NCBI GenBank assembly: GCA_015663225.1 | Contig: DQSO01000122.1 | Location: 1-12,218, forward strand | DNA length: 12,218 bases | Source of the DNA: Campylobacterales bacterium | GTDB lineage: Bacteria > Campylobacterota > Campylobacteria > Campylobacterales > QNZT01 | Direction of reading: 5' to 3' | Shown: positions 6,764 through 12,218 of the stretch, piece after piece | Position numbering within the stretch: the stretch's first letter is position 1 | How the letters are laid out: each line of letters starts with the position of its first letter | Notes under the pieces: generated by a model | Database searches by the model: none | Told to the model about the DNA's origin: nothing | What the model saw: the letters and a program-made list of their open reading frames with translations, nothing else | Program-made: the position numbers and the translations under genes

Positions 6764-8971
6764 ATGATAGATACTATTTGCAACAAACTAGACTTAACAG
6801 ATTTTATAGAAGATTTTAAAAGTTTTCTAGCTCGTACTAAACCTCTTCATATTGATGGGGATGTTAACCAGCATAAAAAATTTATAGATGAACTCTCTGG
6901 AGTTGATTTTACTCCACCAAAAGAGATACAAAATCTTGATAGTTCACTAATGTATCTTAAAAAACAGGGTATTTTAAAGTTATATGAGATTTTTGAATTT
7001 ATTAAGATTATTTGGTATTTTAACTATCTTAAAAAGTTAAATCACACTCCTATCATGCGAGAGTGGATAGATAAGATAATAATCCCACCAGAGATAATGG
7101 AAATTGCAAATTATTTTGATGATAAGGGAAACCTAAAACCATCAGTAGATGAGAGATTTTTACAACTCGCAAATGCTTTAAAAAGAAATAAATCAGATAT
7201 AAAAGAGTCTTTAAGTAGACTGATCCATACAAAAAAATTATCCCCATATTTAGTAAATACTCAAATACACTATATAGATGAGAGTGAAACATTGTTAGTG
7301 CGAGGTGGATTTAACCATGTATTAAAAGCTACAGTTATTTCTCGTAGTAGTGGAGGATTTTTTTATGTACTTCCTGAAAGTATCGCAAATCTTAAAAAAC
7401 AACAAGCCTCTTTTTACTCTCAAAGAGATGAGCTTATATATGAGTATGAGAAAATCATATCAGCACTATTCGCTAAGTTTGAGAAGTTTTTAAACTTTAT
7501 AAATCGTGATTTTGATAGGTTTGATCACTACCAAGCAAGAGTAAAGTTTGCAAAAAGTTATGATTTGGAGTTTGTAAAACCCTCTCGCGATAACTCAATA
7601 CTCTTAAAAAACTTTGCTCACCCCGCACTTAAAGATCCAAAGCTTATAGATATAGATTTTTCAAAAAAGATACTACTTATCACAGGTGTAAATGCTGGTG
7701 GTAAAACTATGCTTTTGAAATCTTTGCTTAGTGCCGTATTTTTATCTAAATATCTTCTACCATTTCGTATTGATTCGGCTAACTCTAAAGTCTGTTCATT
7801 TAAAGAGATTGTAGCCATTATTGATGATCCTCAAAGTGTCAAAAATGATATATCAACATTTGCAGGTCGGATGAGTGAGTTTAGTAAACTCTTTTCAAAG
7901 CAGAATTTTATAGTGGGTATTGATGAGATTGAACTAGGAACTGATGCGGATGAAGCTGCAAGTTTGTTTAAAGTGATACTTCAACGACTTATAAAAAAAG
8001 ATGTAAAGATTGTAATAACTACTCATCATAAAAGATTAGCAGCTATGATGGCAACTAATACAGAGGTTGAACTCTTAGCAGCAATATATGACCTTGTTCG
8101 TCAAAAACCGACTTTCCAGTTTTTAAGTGGAACGATAGGAAAGAGTTATGCTTTTGAAACAGCACTGAGATATGGGATTAGCCAAAATGTCATACAAGAG
8201 GTAAAAGAACAATATGGCGAAGATCAAGAAAATCTAAACGAACTGATACAAAAAAATATAGATTTAGAACTTGACTTTAAAGTAAAACAAAAAAAACTAG
8301 ATGAAGATATTGAAAAAACTATAAGATTAGAAGAGAATCTAAAAGAACAAAAATATAGAGCTGAAGAGGAGTTGAGAAAGACCAAGATTGCACTAGAACG
8401 CGAGTATCAAGAGGCGATAAATGAAGCAAAAAAAGCAGCAAAAAGTTCTGATCGTGCTTCAATTCACAGACTTTTAAATAAAGCTGACAAAAAGAAAAAA
8501 GAGGCTCTAACAAAAGAAATCTCACATGATAAAGTAGATTTTAAAGTTGGAAATGTAGTTAAATATGCTGGAAGTAGGGGCGAGATAATAACTATAAGAA
8601 ATGATATGGCTTTTGTTGATTGCACTGGAGTAAGGATAAAAGTTCCACTAAAAGATTTAAAGCCAAGTGGCAATAAAAAACCACCAAAAATAAAGCAAAA
8701 ATCTAATATTACAGTGCAAAAACCACAATTTTCAAGTGTTCAACTTGATTTGCATGGGTTGCGAGCTGAAGAAGCTATAGAAAAACTTGATAAGTATCTT
8801 TCAGATGCACTTATAACAGGATATGATGAGATCTTAATCTATCATGGAGTTGGGACTGGAAAATTAGCATATGCAGTAAAAACTTTTTTAAAAACCTATC
8901 CAAAAGTAAAATCATTTAAAGATGCACCAGCTAATATGGGTGGGATGGGTGCAACATTGGTAAGATTATAG
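6764..8971 (+). CDS. mutS2: MutS2 family ATPase/Smr endonuclease
   Basis: MutS2 is a MutS-like ATPase. In other bacteria it suppresses homologous recombination or rescues collided ribosomes. The 735-residue protein has the lever/core region (about 1-290), the ABC-type ATPase with Walker A TGVNAGGKT (307-315), STFAGRMSEF (364-373), Walker B/D-loop IVGIDEIELGTDADEAA (383-399) and TTHHKR (419-424), then a long coiled coil (about 485-590). A KOW-like beta region (593-633) and a complete C-terminal Smr domain with LDLHG (661-665) and YHGVGTGKL (693-701) follow. The Walker B region departs from the usual DELGxGTDP (here DEIELGTDA) but keeps Asp387 and Glu388. The N-terminal mismatch-recognition domain of MutS1 is absent, as expected. 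No good ribosome binding site precedes the ATG, and an in-frame stop shortly upstream rules out a longer form. The gap from the previous gene is 32 nt. Confidence 0.95.
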   Translation: MIDTICNKLDLTDFIEDFKSFLARTKPLHIDGDVNQHKKFIDELSGVDFTPPKEIQNLDSSLMYLKKQGILKLYEIFEFIKIIWYFNYLKKLNHTPIMREWIDKIIIPPEIMEIANYFDDKGNLKPSVDERFLQLANALKRNKSDIKESLSRLIHTKKLSPYLVNTQIHYIDESETLLVRGGFNHVLKATVISRSSGGFFYVLPESIANLKKQQASFYSQRDELIYEYEKIISALFAKFEKFLNFINRDFDRFDHYQARVKFAKSYDLEFVKPSRDNSILLKNFAHPALKDPKLIDIDFSKKILLITGVNAGGKTMLLKSLLSAVFLSKYLLPFRIDSANSKVCSFKEIVAIIDDPQSVKNDISTFAGRMSEFSKLFSKQNFIVGIDEIELGTDADEAASLFKVILQRLIKKDVKIVITTHHKRLAAMMATNTEVELLAAIYDLVRQKPTFQFLSGTIGKSYAFETALRYGISQNVIQEVKEQYGEDQENLNELIQKNIDLELDFKVKQKKLDEDIEKTIRLEENLKEQKYRAEEELRKTKIALEREYQEAINEAKKAAKSSDRASIHRLLNKADKKKKEALTKEISHDKVDFKVGNVVKYAGSRGEIITIRNDMAFVDCTGVRIKVPLKDLKPSGNKKPPKIKQKSNITVQKPQFSSVQLDLHGLRAEEAIEKLDKYLSDALITGYDEILIYHGVGTGKLAYAVKTFLKTYPKVKSFKDAPANMGGMGATLVRL

Positions 8972-8972
8972 T

Positions 8973-9332
8973 ATGGCATTTACAGATAAAAGAATTCAAA
9001 AATATGAACTTACAAAGTACACAAGAGAGTTAGAGCGATATTTAAATAGAGTAGTGAGATATATAAAAAAAGAAGAGTTAGATAAAAAGAGATTTGCTGA
9101 TTATATAGATGAGATATTTAAACCATTTGACGGGATTAAAAAAGTCATTCTTACTAAAGAGTATCTAAAAAGATTAGAAGAGTTTGTTGAGTATAGTGCA
9201 AATTTGCCAGAGAGTGAGTATGATATGGATATGATAAAAAAAGATATACTTCATCGTGCAAATATCCTTCAAAGAATAAAAAGAATAAAAGATTTTAAAA
9301 AAGAGAAGCATAAAGGAAAAAAGTATGAATAA
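8973..9332 (+). CDS. Hypothetical small charged protein between mutS2 and the CvfB-like gene
   Basis: I do not recognise this 119-residue protein. It begins 1 nt after the mutS2 stop and overlaps the next gene by 8 nt (ATGAATAA), so it is clearly part of the transcript and coupled on both sides. The sequence is hydrophilic and appears all-helical, with no membrane segment or cysteine. The first 20 residues include KRIQKYELTKYTRELERYL, and the tail is strongly basic (RIKRIKDFKKEKHKGKKYE), which would suit nucleic-acid or ribosome contact. That is inference only. Coupling between a MutS2 and an S1-domain protein makes an RNA- or ribosome-related role the first idea to consider. Confidence 0.75.
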   Translation: MAFTDKRIQKYELTKYTRELERYLNRVVRYIKKEELDKKRFADYIDEIFKPFDGIKKVILTKEYLKRLEEFVEYSANLPESEYDMDMIKKDILHRANILQRIKRIKDFKKEKHKGKKYE

Positions 9333-10164
9333 AATAATCCAAGTAGGAAAATATAATAAGCTACTTATAGATAGAGATAGTGATTATGGATTTTACTTAG
9401 TTGCCAAAGATGAGAGTGCCGTGTTGCTTCCAAACTCATATATAACTGATGATATGAATATTGGAGATGAGGTAGAAGTTTTTGTATATAAAGATTCAGA
9501 AGATAGGATAGTTTCAACGACCCAAATACCATATCTTATAGCAGGAGAGTTTGAGTTTTTAGAAGTAGTTGATAAGAGTGATTTTGGAGTTTTTGTTGAT
9601 ATAGGTCTTTTAAAACATGTATTAGTACCAAAAAAGATGCAAAAGGGAAGTCTAAGAGTAGGGCAAAAATATCTATTTGCTCTTAGTGTTGATATATCTA
9701 CAAATAGACTCGTCGCAGATATGAGGATACATAAATATCTTTCACATGATACGGCTTTGGCCGAGCATCTAAAAGCTGTTGATATTTTAGTTATTGCAAA
9801 AACTCCGATGGGATATAAAGTAATTGTTAATAATACTCATGAGGGTATGCTTTATAATAACGAGATTTTTCAAACTGTAAAAATAACTCAAAAGTTAAAA
9901 GCTTATGTTAAAAAAGTTAGAGATGATGGGAAGTTAGATATTTCACTTAATCCCATAGGCAAAAATAAAACAGACACAAATTCACAAACTCTTTTAGATA
10001 GACTAAAAATACACAATGGACTACTATCATATACTTATAAATCTGATGCAGATGATATAAAAAAGATGTTTGGTATGAGTAAAAAAGCATATAAAGCATC
10101 TTTAACAAAACTTATCGAAGATAATCAGATTGTACTAGATGAGAAGGGAATAAAAATAAAATGA
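9325..10164 (+). CDS. CvfB-like S1-domain and winged-helix RNA-binding protein
   Basis: A 279-residue protein matching the CvfB/YitL architecture, known from Gram-positive bacteria as RNA-binding proteins with tandem S1 domains and a C-terminal winged helix, where CvfB affects virulence-gene expression. Visible are a first OB-fold (about 1-64, GFYLVAKDESAVLLPNSYI), a second, clear S1 domain (about 70-135, DFGVFVDIGLLKHVLVPKKM), a third S1-like repeat (about 150-208, GYKVIVNNTHEGMLYNNEIF and GKLDISLNP) and a winged helix (about 221-279, TYKSDADDIKKMFGMSKKAYKASLTKLI). AAAGGA 7 nt before the ATG supports the start. The gene overlaps the previous one by 8 nt and the next by 4 nt (ATGA). RNA binding follows from the domains; targets are unknown. 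Confidence 0.85.
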   Translation: MNKIIQVGKYNKLLIDRDSDYGFYLVAKDESAVLLPNSYITDDMNIGDEVEVFVYKDSEDRIVSTTQIPYLIAGEFEFLEVVDKSDFGVFVDIGLLKHVLVPKKMQKGSLRVGQKYLFALSVDISTNRLVADMRIHKYLSHDTALAEHLKAVDILVIAKTPMGYKVIVNNTHEGMLYNNEIFQTVKITQKLKAYVKKVRDDGKLDISLNPIGKNKTDTNSQTLLDRLKIHNGLLSYTYKSDADDIKKMFGMSKKAYKASLTKLIEDNQIVLDEKGIKIK

Positions 10165-10820
10165 AGACTTCATTGATTGCAGTAGTTATCGTTATCTTAA
10201 TAGCAGTTGTAGCATATCAAGGCTATCAAATAAATCAGTTAAAAAATACAAAACTAGTAGTAAATGAACCAGAAGTTATTATAAATATACAAAAACAAGA
10301 GCCTAAGAGTGAGAGCAAAACTGAGCAGAATCTATCTTCACTAGAGGAAACTATTAAACAAGACTTTAAAAAACTTTTTGGTGATATATTTGGAAATAAA
10401 CAAGTTCAAGATGAATTAAAAAAAGGTGTAGAAGAGTTTAAAAGTGGCCTAAATGATGTTATAGGACAGATACAAAAAGATTTAAGTACTCTTAGTAAAA
10501 ACGACTCTTTTTTTAATGATATTTTAAAAGAGTTTGATTTGAAAAGTTATAAAAGTTTTCAAGACAAGGGTGATAAGTATGAGCTAGAGCTACTTTTAAA
10601 AGATAAAGCAAACTCCAAACTTCAACTTGATGTAAAAAATGGTTTTTTATATATATCAATAGATACAAAACAAGAAAGTAAAAATATGACTAAATCAACA
10701 TCTCAAAGTTATATTGTAAAAGTTCCAAAAGATGGATTGGTCGACAGTATAGATAGTAAGTACAATAATGGAAAAGTTACTATAACAATTCCAAAGATTA
10801 AAAATAGGCAAAATATATGA
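10161..10820 (+). CDS. Membrane-anchored Hsp20/alpha-crystallin-domain protein
   Basis: A 219-residue protein with an N-terminal transmembrane helix or uncleaved signal anchor (about 4-20, SLIAVVIVILIAVVAYQ). A long charged, probably coiled-coil linker follows (about 55-125), then a C-terminal alpha-crystallin-like beta-sandwich. The latter reads FQDKGDKYELELLLKD (133-148), LQLDVKNGFLYISIDTKQE (154-172) and SYIVKVPKDGLVDSIDSKYNNGKVTITIPK (183-212), which has the 'D...AKY.NGVLTITIPK' ending typical of small heat shock proteins. Ordinary small heat shock proteins are soluble and cytoplasmic; no cleavage site is obvious, so this one is likely tethered with the domain in the periplasm. It overlaps neighbours by ATGA at both ends (10161-10164 and 10817-10820). 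Fold assignment is fairly confident; a holdase role on envelope proteins is inference. Confidence 0.8.
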   Translation: MKTSLIAVVIVILIAVVAYQGYQINQLKNTKLVVNEPEVIINIQKQEPKSESKTEQNLSSLEETIKQDFKKLFGDIFGNKQVQDELKKGVEEFKSGLNDVIGQIQKDLSTLSKNDSFFNDILKEFDLKSYKSFQDKGDKYELELLLKDKANSKLQLDVKNGFLYISIDTKQESKNMTKSTSQSYIVKVPKDGLVDSIDSKYNNGKVTITIPKIKNRQNI

Positions 10821-11134
10821 GCTTAGATGAGATTAGAGAATCGATAAAAAAAGAAGTTGGAGTTTTACTCTATTTTTCAACTCCAACTTGCAATGTTTGT
10901 AAAGCAGTAGAGCCAAAACTAAAAAGTGAGTTTAAGAAAAACTTTCCACTTATAAAAATTATTTCAATAGATAGTACCGTATCTCCTGAAATTTCTGCAG
11001 ACTTTCAAGTTTTTTCAGCAGCTACTACTTTGTTATATCTTGATGGAAAAGAGTTTGCAAGAGAGGGTAGAAATATTAGTATAGATGGTTTTATTCATAG
11101 TACTTCAAGAGTTTATAAGCTACTAATCTCATAA
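10817..11134 (+). CDS. Thioredoxin-family protein with CNVC motif, cis-proline replaced
   Basis: A 105-residue single-domain thioredoxin-fold protein without a signal peptide, so presumably cytoplasmic. The strand LLYFSTPTCNVCKAVEPKL (17-35) carries the redox motif C25-N-V-C28, unlike the CGPC of housekeeping thioredoxin. The core continues with IKIISIDSTVSPEISADFQVFSAATTLLYLDGKE. At the place of the near-invariant cis-proline (V-P-T in relatives) the sequence is A68-A69-T70, so the residue facing the active site is alanine. Known cis-Pro substitutions change redox potential and can trap substrates or permit metal binding, so this may not be a simple disulfide reductase. It overlaps the Hsp20-like gene by ATGA and the convergent yaaA by 22 nt. 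AGG 8 nt before the ATG supports the start. Confidence 0.88.
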   Translation: MSLDEIRESIKKEVGVLLYFSTPTCNVCKAVEPKLKSEFKKNFPLIKIISIDSTVSPEISADFQVFSAATTLLYLDGKEFAREGRNISIDGFIHSTSRVYKLLIS

Positions 11135-11859
11135 ACTATCTCTTCTTTAAGACCAATCTTTTTTATCTCTTTAATAGAAAGATTTTCAACTTCCATCATC
11201 ATAAGTTGTTCAATTGTTTGGATATTGTTATAAGCAATAGCTTTAAGTATTAATCCTCTACAGGCCTTTGCCCAATGACTAACAACTTTGCCACCTTTTA
11301 AAAACTTCATTGTTATATATGGCTTGTTTATCTTGTAAAATTTTTCATAAAATCCAGCCCTTAAATCAATAATCTCTTCATCTTTTAGATACTCATCAAG
11401 TTCACTGCTAAAATATTCCTTATAGTAGTTCTCTAGTTTTATCTCTCCTAGTGATTCGCCTTGTTTGAGCTTATACTCAGGTATACCACTATCTCCCGCA
11501 AGCAAGGGACCAAATAGATTTGAAAATATTATTGTATTGCTATCTATATATCTTTTTGCTTCACATGATAATAGAGAGTAGTTCAGATATTCATAAGCGA
11601 CACCACTATATCTCTCTATGGGTTTCATTATTGGTTTTTTAAATATATCCTCTTTGTATTTATCAATTAATGCTTGTTTTTTTGTACCAAAAAGCTTCAT
11701 CAATAAATTATTATCTGATTTTTCTATATAAGATTGATAATATTTTATAGCTTCTATTCGCTTATCATGTAGATTTGGTAAAATAAACTCTAAGTTTTCA
11801 AACTTAATATCCAAACCACCTGAATTTTTTGTTTCACTTGGTGAAAATAGAATCTTCAT
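11113..11859 (-). CDS. yaaA: YaaA family peroxide stress protein (DUF328/UPF0246)
   Basis: A 248-residue protein of the YaaA family. In E. coli YaaA is induced by OxyR and lowers intracellular free iron during hydrogen peroxide stress; structural work on the family indicates a DNA-binding-like fold. Family landmarks are MKILFSPSETKN (1-12), RYSGVAYEYL (83-92), FSNLFGPLLAGDSGIPEYKL (112-131), IIDLRAGFYEKFY (163-175) and SHWAKACRGLILK (194-206). Length is normal for the family. The start is supported by GAGGAAT 4-5 nt upstream. It converges on the thioredoxin gene, with the two stop regions overlapping by 22 nt, and its 5' end faces the tRNA promoter across a 134-bp gap. Family assignment is confident; the physiological role is carried over from E. 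coli. Confidence 0.93.
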   Translation of the reverse strand: MKILFSPSETKNSGGLDIKFENLEFILPNLHDKRIEAIKYYQSYIEKSDNNLLMKLFGTKKQALIDKYKEDIFKKPIMKPIERYSGVAYEYLNYSLLSCEAKRYIDSNTIIFSNLFGPLLAGDSGIPEYKLKQGESLGEIKLENYYKEYFSSELDEYLKDEEIIDLRAGFYEKFYKINKPYITMKFLKGGKVVSHWAKACRGLILKAIAYNNIQTIEQLMMMEVENLSIKEIKKIGLKEEIVYEISSL

Positions 11860-11875
11860 ATTTATTCCTCGTACT

Positions 11876-11895
11876 CTATATAATGTATCATATAG
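11876..11895. repeat. 20-bp imperfect palindrome upstream of yaaA
   Basis: CTATATAATGTATCATATAG is identical to its reverse complement at 16 of 20 positions, with six-base perfect outer arms (CTATAT/ATATAG). It lies 5-24 nt upstream of the yaaA ribosome binding site, where the yaaA promoter should be (minus-strand TATGAT at 11892-11887 is a possible -10). It could be an operator, for example for a Fur/PerR-type regulator given the peroxide link, but in such AT-rich DNA chance is possible. Confidence 0.3.
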
Positions 11896-11934
11896 AAAAA
11901 CTTTTAAATTTTTTATAAAAAAGTTGATTTACTA

Positions 11935-11963
11935 TTGACAATAGTATATTTTTTTTGTATAAT
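11935..11963 (+). promoter_or_regulatory. Consensus sigma70 promoter of the tRNA-Thr/tRNA-Tyr operon
   Basis: A perfect -35 (TTGACA, 11935-11940) and perfect -10 (TATAAT, 11958-11963) are separated by exactly 17 bp. Upstream lies an A/T-tract region (11895-11930) like an UP element, and the stretch after the -10 is GC-rich (CTCGGCTCG), as in stable-RNA promoters under stringent control. Transcription should start near 11970, about 24 nt before tRNA-Thr. A full consensus -35 is unusual for this phylum, which fits a very strong stable-RNA promoter. Confidence 0.88.
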
Positions 11964-11993
11964 CTCGGCTCGTTCATAAATTTGAATAAAAAT

Positions 11994-12069
11994 GCTGGTG
12001 TAGCTCAGTCGGTAGAGCACCTGATTTGTAATCAGGCGGTCGATGGTTCGATTCCTTTCGCCAGCACCA
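11994..12069 (+). tRNA. tRNA-Thr (anticodon TGT)
   Basis: A complete 76-nt tRNA with the acceptor stem GCTGGTG paired to CGCCAGC (one wobble pair), D arm TAGCTCAGTCGGTAGAGCA, anticodon stem CCTGA/TCAGG around loop TTTGTAA (anticodon TGT at 12027-12029), T arm with GGTTCGATTCC, discriminator A and an encoded CCA (12067-12069). It reads ACA and other ACN threonine codons. It is the first gene after the strong promoter. Confidence 0.97.
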
Positions 12070-12073
12070 TTTT

Positions 12074-12132
12074 ACAGTGTTTGACCAGAAATGACTGTGG
12101 ATGTAGAACTTTGTTATTAGCCAAGAAGTTCT
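12074..12132 (+). other. tRNA spacer with two short inverted repeats
   Basis: The 68-nt spacer between the two tRNAs holds ACAGT/ACTGT (12074-12078 with 12094-12098) and AGAACTT/AAGTTCT (12105-12111 with 12126-12132). These could form weak hairpins around tRNA processing sites. Neither has a following U run, so they are not intrinsic terminators. I see no ORF or third tRNA here. Confidence 0.35.
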
Positions 12133-12137
12133 TTAAT

Positions 12138-12218
12138 GGTGAGTTACTCAAGTGGCCAAAGAGGGCAGACTGTAAATCTGCTGGTTTTTACCTTCGAAGG
12201 TTCGAATCCTTCACTCAC
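12138..12218 (+). tRNA. tRNA-Tyr (anticodon GTA), last bases cut by window edge
   Basis: A class II tRNA with a long variable arm. It has acceptor strand GGTGAGT (12138-12144), D region TACTCAAGTGGCCAAAGAGGG, anticodon stem GCAGA/TCTGC around CTGTAAA (anticodon GTA at 12172-12174), variable arm TGGTTTTTACC, T arm with GGTTCGAATCC and the returning acceptor strand ACTCAC. The final acceptor C, discriminator and CCA lie beyond 12218. The Thr-Tyr order is the conserved start of the Thr-Tyr-Gly-Thr-tuf cluster, so tRNA-Gly, a second tRNA-Thr and tuf are expected next (inference). Confidence 0.96.

Noticed and set aside
7053..7818. Minus-strand frames inside mutS2
   Set aside because: Antisense shadows of a well-conserved gene with no domain or start signals.
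8319..8673. Minus-strand hydrophobic frames in the mutS2 coiled-coil region
   Set aside because: Leu/Phe/Ser-rich products are the expected antisense of lysine/glutamate-rich coiled coil.
1..12218. Mobile element, CRISPR, prophage or defence island
   Set aside because: No transposase, integrase, direct-repeat array or restriction/toxin gene; all recognisable genes are housekeeping and base composition looks even.

Overview
The window is AT-rich, densely packed, chromosomal core DNA from a member of the Campylobacterota (Epsilonproteobacteria), most probably a Sulfurimonas-like organism. This placement is inferred from the lysine/isoleucine-rich proteins, the T-rich promoters, the gene order (ppiD-ftsA; rsmH - ftsL-like - dapC - murC - mutS2; tRNA-Thr-tRNA-Tyr) and the sequence style of MurC, MutS2 and DapC. 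No mobile element, CRISPR array, prophage or toxin-antitoxin cassette was seen.

Left part (1-2758, minus strand): a class II aldolase-like reading frame with no metal ligands and no obvious start, then a promoter driving ppiD (membrane-anchored SurA/PpiD-type chaperone without a visible parvulin domain) and, 3 nt later, ftsA (TTG start, cut by the window edge; ftsZ is expected beyond it).

Middle (2748-11134, plus strand): one tight run of ten genes with overlaps or gaps of at most 32 nt and no terminator seen. It opens with cell-wall and division genes: rsmH (16S rRNA m4C1402 methyltransferase), a short FtsL-like bitopic protein, dapC (meso-diaminopimelate precursor supply) and murC (UDP-MurNAc-L-Ala ligase, which feeds the step where mDAP is later added). 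After a small unknown membrane protein comes mutS2 (ATPase/Smr), a short charged protein of unknown function, a CvfB-like S1/winged-helix RNA-binding protein, a membrane-anchored alpha-crystallin-domain protein and an atypical thioredoxin. The last four or five genes look like a nucleic-acid/translation and stress group. This grouping is inference from adjacency and coupling only.

Right part (11113-12218): yaaA (peroxide-stress family) runs convergently and its 3' end overlaps that of the thioredoxin gene. A 134-bp divergent intergenic region follows, carrying a perfect consensus sigma70 promoter (TTGACA-17-TATAAT) for tRNA-Thr(TGT) and tRNA-Tyr(GTA), the latter cut by the window edge. By the conserved bacterial order Thr-Tyr-Gly-Thr-tuf, an elongation factor Tu gene probably lies just downstream.

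Nothing here is clearly a new biological system. The oddest points are the 5' end of the aldolase-like gene (a frameshift at an A7/T7 tract that is also the rsmH ribosome binding site), the three division-linked genes that all start with TTG, the membrane-anchored small-heat-shock-like protein coupled to a thioredoxin lacking its cis-proline, and a 17-bp palindrome exactly over the -35 box of the tRNA promoter.
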